25,000 bases of DNA from NCBI GenBank assembly GCA_030704615.1, contig JAKLZA010000063.1:1-25000 (forward strand). Direction: 5' to 3'. Under the pieces are notes generated by a model, which worked only from the letters and a program-made list of their open reading frames with translations, searched no databases and had not been told where the DNA came from. Each line of letters begins with the position of its first letter. The first letter of the stretch is position 1. Below, in pieces: positions 1 through 9,740 of this stretch. This DNA comes from Takakia lepidozioides. Lineage: Eukaryota; Streptophyta; Takakiopsida; Takakiales; Takakiaceae. The position numbers and the translations under genes were made by a program.

Positions 1-2355
1 AGGATGGGAAAGATGCTTCACCCACTTCAAGACAAGCCCGCATTATTGAGTTGGAGAGCATGCTGACTGCATCTTCTAGTGCTCTGGTGGCTATGGCTTC
101 GCAGCTATCGGAAGCTGAGGAACGTCAGAGGGTATGCAGTGGGCGCGCTCGCTGGAAGCACTTACATTCAACTGGGGATTTCAAGAGCATGCTTGATCAT
201 ATCTTCAGGGTGGCTGCTTCTTCAAGGTATCCCAGAATTTTGTTCTCTGTTTTCCTCCCTATGATTCCACCTATTTCTAGGAGTACCGAGACTTTGAATA
301 TACGCCTCTCCAATCCTTGTGAGTTCGTGTTGAAAGATAATTGGTGAAAGATAAGTGGTGTAGACTTGATATCTTCTTCTATTATTCTGATACATTTCTT
401 AGTCCAATGGTGTTGGGGCTATTGACTTTACAGTTGTCAAGTGCGAGATAAAGAAGAAGAGGCCAAAGAGCTGAAGGAAAAGTTAGCAGAAGTGGAAGAT
501 CTCTTGAGACAGAGTGAAGCACATCGGAAGGACCTAGAGCACCAGCAGCGAGTGAAGGAGCAAGCTGTTGCTGTTGCCCTTGCCACTACCACGAAGGTAT
601 GGTTTAGAACCTTGTTTGGTTGCAGCATTGATTATCCAAAGATTCGTTGGTAACAGTTTTCATTTGTATTCTGAACAACCCACTATACCAGCTCATGTAC
701 ACTTCAAAATCCCAGTAAGTAATATTGAGATGTAATCACAGATTCCTATCCGACAGAAAAAATGCAATGGTCAAATTGCCCATAAGCAATCTGCCGTAAG
801 TTATCGAGGAGCCAACCAGAAGCTGATTGAACATGGATCTGAAACTGGAACTGAGTTGGAATCGGACATGGAGATTTCTGAGGGCGACACTTCGGATGAA
901 GATTGGCAAGCAGAATGGGAAAGGCGTGCAGCCCGAAGAAATCGAGTGGGCTGGTATGGTGGACGAGTTGCCCGAAGGCAACCTTTACCAAGTAGTGGAG
1001 TGGCCAACCGGAAACCATCTCTGGAGCAGACTAGGCAGGTGTCTTTTGAGTTGGGGGAATCGGAAACCTCCTGTGAGACACATGAGTCTAGGGCGACTGA
1101 AGAAACGCTTCAACCAAGCACTACCACACTAAGTGTTCAGTCTCTCAATGGGCACTGCTGCTCTTGTAGTCAAAGTTCCGGTTGTAAGACAAAGAAGTGT
1201 GAGTGCAGGGCTGCCAATGGTCTCTGTGGTCCACAATGTGGTTGCAAGGCCGGCCGATGTGCCAACCGTGACGATGCCGTGGCACTGGATGCAACACTCT
1301 CATCATCTCTGGCTAGTCTTCTTCAGGATGAAATGTTAAGGACAACAGCACCTCTCCAAGCTTGTTCGTCAGGCAATAATGAGCAAACTGCCTTAGACGG
1401 CAACTGTCAAGAAAGAGGAATAGCGGGGATGAAAATTCTTAGTGAGGTAGAGCAAGGTGCACGGCGGGCAGAAAGGGCCATGGCCACTCAAGCAGCTTCA
1501 TTGCTTGACAATGCATGGAAAGAGGAACAAAGTGGGGATGGGCAGGACAGTACTGCGGATGAGGACGAGAAGAAAAGGGCTCCACGTCGACCACTTGCTG
1601 ACGTTGGAAACAAGGTTGGTTTCATGTGCTCTATTTTGCCTAGCCATGCGTGAGCCAACAACAGCAAAAGCTGTGCAGTGATCTTATGCATATTGGTCTT
1701 CTGACTTTGTGATATTGTTCAGTATTTTTGACCAGTTGCATGGCGAACTTTCCCAACCTTTTTAGTGCTTGTACCCAAGGTAAGTTTAATGCCCAAGGTT
1801 ATCGCTCAGATCTCGCCTAAATGATGTGCGCAGGTCCTGCGGAAACATAGGGTGAAGTTGAAGCGAAAAGTACAACGCGCCCTGGTGCAACTTGTCCCTG
1901 TTTCAGGGGATCCCAACCTTCTTTCCACATCAGGGATTACTAGTACAACCTGTGGTCTGGCTACTGTTGGTGGTGTTACGACAAACTCCTTGGCTACAGC
2001 CAGTTCTCCTACAGGTGTCGCAGCAGAAGCTCCTTTGGTCGTGCCTCACGAGGAAGGTTCAGGGTCCAACCCCCTACGAATGCAGTCTGGCCACCAAAGG
2101 AGAACCATTAGTCCTCAGTTGAGCCCCTTGAGATCACGGCACAACACCCTGGTAGGAGATTCATTGAGGTCACGCAATAACACACTGACAGGGGGAGATT
2201 CGCTGCGCCATGGTAGTGGGTTGTCAACTGCGAGTTCAAGTCACTCTGCAGGTATTCGGAAGAATTTGAGTGCTCCAGGAAGCCCAGGAGGAAGTGTACA
2301 GGCAAAACATGAAAAAGAGAACATACGCTCAACACTTAAGGACTCTCTGCGCTGA
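1..2355 (+). CDS. KIN4A: Kinesin-4 (FRA1/KIN4A-like), C-terminal part; exons <1-226, 434-596, 742-1614, 1834-2355
   Basis: This is the tail of a plant kinesin-4, a plus-end microtubule motor that in Arabidopsis (FRA1) supports cell-wall deposition. The motor domain lies before the window. Exon 1 carries the family signature SSSALVAMASQLSEAEER. Exon 2 is Glu/Lys-rich coiled coil. Exon 3 has an acidic DTSDEDW stretch and a ten-cysteine CXC-like cluster (1156-1269, beginning CCSCSQSSGCKTKKC) that matches the FRA1 tail. Exon 4 begins VLRKHRVKLKRKVQ and contains the conserved LVQLVPV segment, then a Ser-rich tail. Introns are 207, 145 and 219 bp, all GT-AG, with phases 2, 0 and 0. The stop is TGA at 2353-2355. 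FRA1 versus KIN4C cannot be separated without the motor domain, but tail order and spacing favour FRA1. Confidence 0.93.
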
Positions 2356-3398
2356 AAGGTGAAAGGTTGCAGCATATCACCTGCAGACACTGGTTGAAGA
2401 CATGAAATGAAATGGTGCTTTATAACGTCCGCGAAAAGCTCATAGAGCTTATGGGACAAAATGGAAAGACATGGAACTTATGGGACATGGAAAGGATGGG
2501 TCTATGTATTTCACAAGATGTGTCTATACAAGTCTCAGCTCTTTTGTATGGACAGGTACCTGTGCTGGTGTATCTGTGAATCTTGATCACAGGTTTAGAG
2601 ATGAGATGAGGTGAGGCAGCACACACACACACACTCTCGATTTAGGACATTCTATCACAGTCTTTGTGATCCGTTTTGTTCATTTGCCATCCATTCTTTG
2701 TATTGTACAGTGTCTCACAGAGGGAGATTTCAATACAAGGATCAGAGATGGCAGGCGCATATCTGCATGATGGCCCTGCACCTCAGGGAATTTCTGGAAG
2801 TCAACTGTAGTTCTCTCCCATTTTCCTGGTTGTATCCTGTTCTCTTTTGTCCTGTAAGCCTCTTGAGGTCTTCATGAACGTTATAAAGTTCGGTCCTTTC
2901 CTTCCCTTTCCATCACCCATCTTGCAGTTTCGATTTCTATCATGTGAGCTGTTTTCTTTCACTGCTGGATGCATTGTATCAACGTCCTTATGTCGTTGAG
3001 TCCCTTACTGCTGGGTTGGCATCTATTCTGCTTTTCCTGATCAACTAGCGCCCAGCAGGCTAGTTTGTGGGAACTTAGTGAATGTTGACAATTTCGATGA
3101 GCTTCTATCAATTTCGTCACGAGCCTTATGCTTTGAGGGAGATATTACAAAGATGACTACGGTAGTGCTTCTGTCTCCAACAGTCATGTGGTAGAATGTC
3201 ACAGACATGGTTGCAGCAAATCTGGAATTCTATGGAAGGTTGTTGGTATTGCGCAACACAGCATTCAACTACATTCAACACAGCATACCAAGCAACCACA
3301 CTCACAGATACAGAGGCTTACAGCTTGTACTCCGCTTGAGTTAGTCATCAACACTAAGAGCACTCAGAGCCTGATCGCTGGTCGACCTTTATTCTCTG
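2356..3398 (+). other. Kinesin 3' UTR and downstream flank, no gene seen
   Basis: The kinesin stop codon is followed by about 1 kb with only short frames and no recognisable protein. The first several hundred bases are presumably 3' UTR, but no canonical AATAAA was seen. A short (AC)n run lies at 2619-2634. A small direct repeat of CTTATGGGACA occurs near 2448 and 2478. Confidence 0.5.
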
Positions 3399-4523
3399 AT
3401 CCTTAAAGAGCAATGTACATATCCTGCAAGCAAACTCCAGCGCCAGGCATCACGAGCAGCAGACCGCAATTTGCGCCCCTCAGAATGAAGGCGGTGCTGG
3501 TGGAAAGCCCCATGAAGCCCCTGGAATGCCTCGAAAGGATCTGAAGAACTATGAATGTGGCCTGCTGAAGAGCTGTTTATTTACCCTGGTCATTCCGGTT
3601 GAAGAGAACTGTGGAGATCAGTTGGGCAGCAGTGGATCTGAAAGAAAGTTGTGTTCAATGGAACTGACCTTGTTTAAAGATTTTATCTGTCGATTAGGAG
3701 TATGTTCATTATCAAGACTAGTTGTGACCCAGATTGAAGGTGGAATTCTTCCTGTATGTTGTTGGAGAGATCAATCGATATAAGTTCAAAATGAGATGGG
3801 GATGAGCCCTGCGAACTTGTTGATAGAGAGATCAAGGAATACTAAAGGCTGTTAGAGAAAATTTGGCACAAGAAATGTACTCACATTCCAAGTGAGACGT
3901 CGCACCTGCCACTAGGGATGGTTTAATGCTTGAGGACCTTCTTGGTGCAGTTAATGGTTCATCTAAGGAGACAACATTGGATGTTGGAAATGGAGATATT
4001 ATTGAATCCTTGAAGCTGATAGCAGGGCGTTGTGATGATTCAATGCTTGTAACATCGAATCCTATCGTTTCGAGCAGCTCATCGAGGAATGACGATGAGC
4101 AGGGACTGCGTAAAATTCTACACGAAACACAAAACTTATAAGTGGAACAATCGTCGCCACCCCACGAAATGCTAAGCTTTGTGTGTGGCAATCGGGAAGG
4201 TTATGGCGAAAATTGGAAAGATTATGCCTTTCATCGCAAATTCACTGGACGTTACAGAAACTTTATCTTATCTTTATCGTGCATGTACACTTACAGACAG
4301 TGGTTCCAAAGATTCGACCGTTCGGCAGATTATCGTCGAGAAGATAAAGAGTGCCAAACCTTCTCTTGTGCGCTTTCTTTTCCAACTCCAAGGTCACCGT
4401 GGCAGGACTCCATTGCATGTTTCCGTCCACAACGATCCACTACCGAGTTCACTTCTCAGCTTTAGAATCAACTCCTCCAAAGTTGTTCCAATTCCTCCAT
4501 GCTGCAGGTACGTGAGCCCATGA
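3399..4523 (+). pseudogene. Broken open frames, possible gene relic with ankyrin-like motif
   Basis: Three protein-like plus-strand stretches follow one another in different frames. The first (about 3399-3783) is open without an early ATG and contains GMPRKDLKNY. The second (3926-4138) reads LEDLLGAVNGSSKETT and ends at a TAA. The third (about 4170-4523) has a hydrophobic part, CVAIGKVMAKIGKIMPFIA, followed by SLVRFLFQLQGHRGRTPLHV. GRTPLHVSVHND resembles the first helix of an ankyrin repeat. No single intact frame links them, and no clear splice pattern was found. It may be a decayed gene or chance open frames. Confidence 0.25.
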
Positions 4524-4640
4524 AGAGATCAAAGCAACATCTTTTATCGTGTTCCGACTCATTTGAAGATTGCTATTCAAAACTGAAAAGTACCTAGAAC
4601 TCTAGTTACGTTTACTATTTTTAGTTTGTACTTTTAGAGG

Positions 4641-4655
4641 AAAAATATATATTTT
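4641..4655 (+). promoter_or_regulatory. AT-rich TATA-like stretch upstream of the 4910 ORF
   Basis: AAAATATATATTTTTAG lies about 260 bp before the ATG at 4910. It is a possible TATA box for that ORF, but position and context are weak. The region 4524-4909 otherwise shows only pyrimidine-rich sequence and no gene. Confidence 0.15.
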
Positions 4656-4909
4656 TAGGCAAAAAGGTGGCAGGTATCCAGATGTTATGGACACGTGGCG
4701 CTCGAGTGTTCTCTGCCATTGCCCGTGATCGCTCTTCCCTCTCTTCTCATCATCTTTGCCCCTCTGCGCTGCGCTTCGCTTCTTCTTTGTTCTCGAGCAC
4801 GTATTCTTGCTGTCTCTTATCCACTTTGTCGAGCATGTTGCCCTTACCACGTTTCTCTCTTGCCAGCTCTTGTTAGGTCTAGTCTTGCCTACGAGCAAAA
4901 TTGCTCGTG

Positions 4910-5488
4910 ATGGTGAAGCGGGACTACATGGCGATTTCCGCCAAGGTGACTACAAGTGGGAGACTCCATGTCAAAATCTTCAAGCGTGCAAAATCTTCAA
5001 GCGCGGAGGAGGTGGCGGCGGATAATTTCTCTAATAAGAAGTGGAAGCCTAATGAGCAGGAGCCATTAAAGGGGCAGGCGGAGGAGGTTATGGGGTTGAA
5101 GGAGAACTTGGGGAATCTTAAGGAGGGTGTGAAGCCCGAGCCTCAAGCCCACCCAAAGATGAAGTGCTTCAGAAAGGTGGAATCTGCAGGCAGATGGGAA
5201 GCACATGAATCGAGCTTGAGGCAGGTGGAGGAGGTGATGGGGTTCAAGGAGACAGGGAAGCCTGAGGCGGGAATGATATCGATTCAGGAGAAAATGAGGG
5301 CAAGCGCTTTGAAGCTACGGAGAGGGTACCAGCACCATCTCGACCTCAAGCATGCTAGTAAACTTATGGATCTGGAGGAAGTTAAGAAGCAAAGTTGTTG
5401 CCGTGATGGCAAGAGATCAGTATACAACAGGCCATTCAACGGGTCGAGAAGGCTTTATCGTACATCTACAGCACATACGCAGTACTGA
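4910..5488 (+). CDS. Hypothetical Lys/Glu-rich protein, 192 aa, with internal repeat
   Basis: A single uninterrupted frame from ATG (MVKRDYMAISAKV) to TGA encodes 192 residues. I do not recognise the family. It is rich in Lys, Glu and Arg, with no signal peptide or membrane segment, so it is probably a soluble or nuclear protein if expressed. A motif of the form QxEEVMGxKE occurs twice, as QAEEVMGLKENLGNLKEG and QVEEVMGFKETGKPEAG, and the copies are also alike at DNA level (near 5075 and 5223). That suggests an internal duplication. The tail RPFNGSRRLYRTSTAHTQY is basic. An upstream in-frame TTG at 4901 would add three residues, but ATG is the natural start. It could be an exon of a larger gene or a non-coding open frame. 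There are no recognisable neighbours in the same pathway. Confidence 0.4.
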   Translation: MVKRDYMAISAKVTTSGRLHVKIFKRAKSSSAEEVAADNFSNKKWKPNEQEPLKGQAEEVMGLKENLGNLKEGVKPEPQAHPKMKCFRKVESAGRWEAHESSLRQVEEVMGFKETGKPEAGMISIQEKMRASALKLRRGYQHHLDLKHASKLMDLEEVKKQSCCRDGKRSVYNRPFNGSRRLYRTSTAHTQY

Positions 5489-6288
5489 TCTGGTTCAGAT
5501 ACACTCTATGACCTTGGAATAGATCTACCCTATGGTCTTTGACTTTTTCTTGCGAACATGGCTCTATAATATTAGTGAGGTTGCTTAGGGGTGGTAGTCT
5601 AGATTTTCCAGTGGCCTCCCTAGTTCGTTTCTCCAGAACAATGTGTCGCTGCTGGTAGGCAAGGATATTCCCATTGAAGTCCATAGAGTTTCTTGCTTCG
5701 GAGGTTAAACTCCAGATGATCTACTTCTAGTGTTCTAGTGGAACTTAGCTCCTATCAGCTTCCCTTCGTTGGACAAAATTGCAGGAACTGTCTCAGACAT
5801 GATGCCTCTACAACTTGGCACCGATCAGACCTGTTGAAAAAGATCGCAGTCAATCGAGGCCAATTTTAGGACAAATTTCAAGACTCTTCCAAGAGGTCCT
5901 CATCTGTCTCATTAGTGAATGTTTAAAACTAGCTCTAAGTCCCTTATCAAACATCCGCTTGCAAGAGACATGTATGCAGGGGGTGCATATTAGGGTGTAT
6001 AATATATTCCTGCCCTCGATATTTCTCCAAAAAATTGTAGCTGTGTCGAGGCATTTCCTCAAAAACTGGGGTTCTGACGTGAACAATGGATTCCGTGGGA
6101 GCCCGAACATCAGAGATCAGATTGTCTGATGTGAATAAAATCGTTTTGGGTTTGTATTATGTGCAATGGATTCGGAGGGTTTGTCTCTGTAATTTGTTTG
6201 TATAATGTGTTTCTTCGTCATTTCGAGGGTAATATGCCATGAATTTGCGGGAGGGTTTCGCTCTGTAACATTTATCCGGAGCGCAGTA
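5489..6288. other. Intergenic, no gene recognised
   Basis: There are short frames on both strands around 5815-6129 but no recognisable protein. The right end (6266-6288) reads GTAACATTTATCC followed by a degenerate GGAGCGCAGTA. It resembles the 3' end of the neighbouring transposon and abuts it directly. Confidence 0.4.
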
Positions 6289-6311
6289 CAGTCTGTCCTG
6301 GATAAATGTTA
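6289..6311 (+). repeat. Left terminal inverted repeat of the pogo-like element
   Basis: Pairs with 7347-7369 over 23 bp, with one T/C difference at base 8. It begins CAGTCTG right after the TA target dinucleotide. Confidence 0.8.
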
Positions 6312-6462
6312 CCTCTATAAACGTTAAACTACCATAAATGTTAAGGAAAGTTTACTCCCCTACTTGTGCACACTAGCAAATGTTAAGTGTTATTTGTTAA
6401 CAATTGTCAAGAACGGTAATATGATAAAACTGCCTGAATTTGGTAATTTTGTTGGTTTACAA

Positions 6463-6530
6463 AAAAAAAAAAAAAAAACCTGGGAGCTGTGATGCATGAT
6501 TCCGGTGCCAGGGGATTATTCCCCTTCCTC
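6463..6530 (+). repeat. Poly(A) run followed by SINE-tail-like sequence inside the transposon
   Basis: A run of about 18 A is followed by ACCTGGGAGC and then a GGGG...CCCC inverted motif. The SINE at 9311-9540 has AACCTGGGAGC at the same place next to its own homopolymer, and a similar purine-run/CCCC motif after it. This may be a diverged SINE fragment nested in the DNA element. The poly(A) is on the opposite strand to that expected, so the relation is uncertain. Confidence 0.3.
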
Positions 6531-7144
6531 TCCCGGTTTAGCATTGTCAAGGGGAATGTAGTCGGCAGAGGAGCCTGGCTGAGAAGACAGAATCTCAGGA
6601 GGAGGACACAACTGAATCACACATCCTCTTTGTTAATTTGCCCTCCATAAATGTGAAGTATACCATAAAGGCTTCACCTAAGAGGAGAAAGTAGTATAAG
6701 TTCCAACTAGATTATGATAAGATTCCATCTTAAAACATAACCAATCAGAAGACGAGAAAGTAAGTGGGAGGTAATACTAAAGTGAATAGATGAAGCAAGT
6801 GTATATACAACATTTGGAGACTTGATATGGAGGTTATTTCTGAGATAAAACGAATGTATGTTCAGCATTTTGAGACTTGACAGGCAGGATGTTCTCGAGA
6901 GAGACGAGATCACATAAGATATGTGGTAGTTGTACCTGCGGTAGCCATTTTGCAAGTAGATGATATCGATTGGTCTCTTAGTGAGTGTAGTTAAAATATT
7001 CTTGAAATACCTATGCAGTTTTCTTTTTGGTTGTTCATGGGTAGGCCCACCCACATATGGTTAGATAGATGTGTTGTACTAATAAGTTAAGATAAAGGTG
7101 ATTAATAAAGATGAAAGACAACTCACAAACAAAGAGAGAATAGA

Positions 7145-7165
7145 ATATATATATATATATATATT
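7145..7165. repeat. (AT)n microsatellite
   Basis: An uninterrupted alternating AT tract of about 20 bases, inside the transposon near its right end. Confidence 0.9.
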
Positions 7166-7346
7166 TGTTTATTTTTTTCCCCTGAACAGGGGTCTGGCCC
7201 TGGAAGTGTTACTTTCATAAGTGTTACTTTCATAATTTTTATATTTGTTAAATGTTACATTCTGTAAATGTTAATGTGCTACACTAACCCTTCATAAACT
7301 GTTAATGTGTTAACCTTGTCTAAATGTTATTTTTTTTCCCCACTGT

Positions 7347-7369
7347 TAACATTTATCCAGGGCAGACTG
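7347..7369 (-). repeat. Right terminal inverted repeat of the pogo-like element
   Basis: Reverse complement of the left terminus, followed by TA at 7370-7371. Just inside, at 7204-7233, AAGTGTTACTTTCAT occurs twice in direct tandem, forming part of the subterminal repeat array. Confidence 0.8.
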
Positions 7370-7379
7370 TATAAGAGGG

Positions 7380-7770
7380 AGGTGTTGTGGTCTCATACAC
7401 AATGAAAAATTAGGTATTTCATGGATAGAATAAGCGTGAATACATATAATACGCTTACATCTATGGATGGATAGAATCATCCTCATATGAATGGATGTAT
7501 AGAAATGAATTCTGAATTAACAAACAGATGACAGCATTTTAATGGAATGAATGAAAGGTGGATAGATGAATATGAATCTCTCTTTCAAAATGAATAGTAA
7601 ATGGATTCTTAAATTTCTTTTCTTTTTTTGTCTTTTTTGGGGGCTAAAAGGTGACGGTGCCCCTGTTAAATTATATTTGGGATTGCTTGATTCTTTCAAT
7701 GTGCAGGACGGGTGGATGAAAAATGCTTAAATGGATGGATAAAATCTGATAAAGGAAACCACTGGTGATA
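7380..7770. repeat. Degenerate GGAT/GAAT-rich low-complexity tract
   Basis: Many scattered variants of ATGGATGGATA, GAATGAATG and TGGATAGA occur over about 390 bp. This looks like a decayed tetranucleotide satellite. It starts just outside the transposon's right end. No gene is seen in it. Confidence 0.55.
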
Positions 7771-8880
7771 GAACTGAGCAAATAAAAATGATTGTGAAAT
7801 ATCAGTATTTTCCAAAGCTGAATTGGAGCGATCCAAAGAACACAGCTTGGATTAGCCCATCTGCGAGTCTAAAATGCTATAATGTTGGCGAGATATTTTG
7901 AAGGCATCTGATAAGTTGATCCATGACCTGTGCCATGCCTATGATAAGAGCACAGAGAAGCCCTCACAAGTGGTCTTAGCCCTTTGAAAATAGTATGATT
8001 TGAGGCCGAGATGGAGTTTCGGGAGACTCTTTCACTATGTAGTGGACCGTGTTGGGGTTCAAAACGTTGGTATGCAGCCCCACCAAAGAGCAGCTTTAGT
8101 GGTGCACACACATGTGGTTTGCCTCCAAGGGGTTGAGTGGCAGCACGAGGGTGAATTCCATTGCCCTCGTTGGCACGGGATGTGCATCCTTCAAGCGTCT
8201 TCTATATTGAAGGCAAAAAGCACTCGTGCAGCTGTTAGGGCAGATATTTCATAGCAATTGCTCAATAGTGGCACAATCCAAATGGATTCTTATTGGGAAG
8301 AAGATTTCCATGGCTACCCTTGTTCCCCTGAGGTTGAAACCTACTTAACATGCGCGATAATTTGAGGTGCAAAGGAGATGAGAGGACGTGGAACCCTTCC
8401 ATTCAAAAGTACAACTCCATCATGCTCAAAGGGGTGTTATACAAGGTGGGCAGTGATGTTGTCGTGAAACCAGACCGTGCAGGTGAAACCAGACCATTCA
8501 AGGGGAGGATCCATACGAAGCTTTTTTAGCCACGAGTTTAGGGGTGAGATCTCGTGAGTCGTTCGAAGAAGTCCTAAAGTTGATTCGGAAAGGGAAGGAG
8601 TATGGAGACTGTGCAAATGCACGTGACGGTGTAGGAAGAACACAATTGCATTAGTTGTTGCGGACGACTGCAAGGTTGATAGACTACATATCCTCCTTAG
8701 CGATACGAGAACAGATTCTCCTGCTCTGACACTCCTGACCCGGACCCGACTATATGGTTGACTGGATATTATGCATTCGTGGACTTGCACGCCAATCATT
8801 TCGGGACCATTCTTTTCCATCTTGAACTTATCAACTTCCAACGTTGCCCAACATCTATGGCGTCTAGATATTCTTACCAG
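7771..8880. other. Intergenic, no gene recognised
   Basis: Short frames occur on both strands. On the minus strand around 8470-8560 the reading LNSWLKKLRMDPPLEWSG resembles the N-terminal cap of LRR receptor kinases, but it is opposite in strand to the LRR relic that follows. I treat it as suggestive only. Confidence 0.35.
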
Positions 8881-8910
8881 TTGTCCATCTTAGAGCATTC
8901 TAGACTTTAG

Positions 8911-9171
8911 GGAGGTATTCCTTCGTCTCTAGGCCAACTGCAAGGCTTGGTATGTCGAATAATCGCCTTTCGGGAGAGTTCCTTCGAAGAAAGGATGAAG
9001 TTCACAAGGTTGGAATACAAATCACTGCGCAACAATAATCTGTCAAATGTGGCGAAGGAGGCTCTCTACTTTTCACCTACGTGTTGTCTTCTGGCATCAA
9101 AGATGGGAGCATTGAGAGGCTTGAATTTTCTGAGCCTCTCAAACAACTCCTTCGCCCAATCTATTGTTGAC
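8911..9171 (+). pseudogene. Leucine-rich-repeat receptor-like relic
   Basis: Translation gives GGIPSSLGQLQGL, the standard plant LRR end motif, at 8911-8949. In a shifted frame it gives MSNNRLSGEF (about 8950-8980). Back in the first frame it reads LEYKSLRNNNLS and then GLNFLSLSNNSFA. These are consecutive pieces of LxxLxLxxNxLSGxIP repeats separated by two compensating frameshifts. An in-frame TAG lies just before the first piece. No transmembrane or kinase part follows, because a SINE interrupts the sequence at about 9311. Plants carry many such LRR fragments. This one is not functional as it stands. Confidence 0.6.
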
Positions 9172-9310
9172 GGTCCATCTATGCTTGACCCTCCATCTCC
9201 GAGGATCGATATGCATATCACTATTTCCCACTGCAAACCCATGCAAGGGACGCCTCCAGCGGTGCAATTTTTGGACACTGTTTTTCTACCATCTTGTAGG
9301 CAGTTAAGGG

Positions 9311-9540
9311 TTTTTTTTTTTTTTTTAAGAAACCTGGGAGCGACTGCTCACAATTCAAGCCCTTGAGGAGGGGGAAAAATTAACCCCGTTTCAGAGAAGC
9401 CATTGGGCACACAGGAGGAAACGTCACCAACAGACCAACCGGTCACTAAACACATCATCATCCCCACAGGGCAGAGTAGCAGGATTTTAACCCTGAACCA
9501 ACAGGGTGAACCACAGTGTACTTATCCACCAGCCGCAAAT
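9311..9540 (-). mobile_element. tRNA-derived SINE, full copy with target-site duplication
   Basis: Read on the minus strand, the element starts with a tRNA-like head (GCGGCTGGTGGATAAGT, then GGTTAAAATCCTG, a degraded B box). It continues through a unique body and ends in a run of 16 A (T at 9311-9326). AGTTAAGGGTT flanks both ends (9302-9312 and 9541-9551), the direct duplication made by LINE-dependent insertion. Compared with the copy at 12878-13020, the A box has lost about eight bases. It lies between the LRR relic and the RPL12 promoter. Confidence 0.8.
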
Positions 9541-9630
9541 AGTTAAGGGTTAATATAAGTTAGGGCTCGGATTACCTTTTGAAAAAGAAGACGAAAAACT
9601 AAACTAGGTCATTTGATTAGGTTAGCTGTC

Positions 9631-9639
9631 AAACCCTAA
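9631..9639 (+). promoter_or_regulatory. Telo-box AAACCCTAA in the RPL12 promoter
   Basis: AAACCCTAA lies 102 bp upstream of the RPL12 ATG. Telo-boxes are a known cis-element of plant ribosomal-protein and translation-factor promoters, where they act near the transcription start. A related TTAGGGCT occurs near 9560. The position relative to a start site is inferred. Confidence 0.65.
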
Positions 9640-9740
9640 TTTCACATTCTCGAGTCTCTTGCGAGCGATTTGGAAGGTCCTTTGACGGCGCGCGGTCTCC
9701 ATCCTGAGTTGTTGCGCGAGAAGGTGTTGCAGAAGGAAAG

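Larger units (their letters stand above)
6289..7369. mobile_element. Non-autonomous pogo/Tc1-mariner-like DNA transposon
   Basis: The element is 1081 bp. Its ends form a 23-bp terminal inverted repeat beginning CAGTCTG and running through GGATAAATGTTA, with one mismatch between ends. A TA dinucleotide flanks each side (6287-6288 and 7370-7371), the target duplication of the Tc1/mariner/pogo superfamily. Subterminal regions carry many copies of AAATGTTA or its complement, as expected for transposase-binding arrays. The CAG start and CTCTATAAA-type subterminal repeats resemble plant pogo-like elements such as Emigrant/Lemi1. No transposase frame is visible, so mobility would need a partner element. 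Internal A-run and (AT)n tracts suggest later insertions. Confidence 0.75.

Noticed and set aside
2440-2490. AGCTTATGGGACA shared with sites near 18941 and 20935
   Set aside because: The shared words are about 13 bases or fewer, with no extended similarity. Not enough to call a dispersed repeat.
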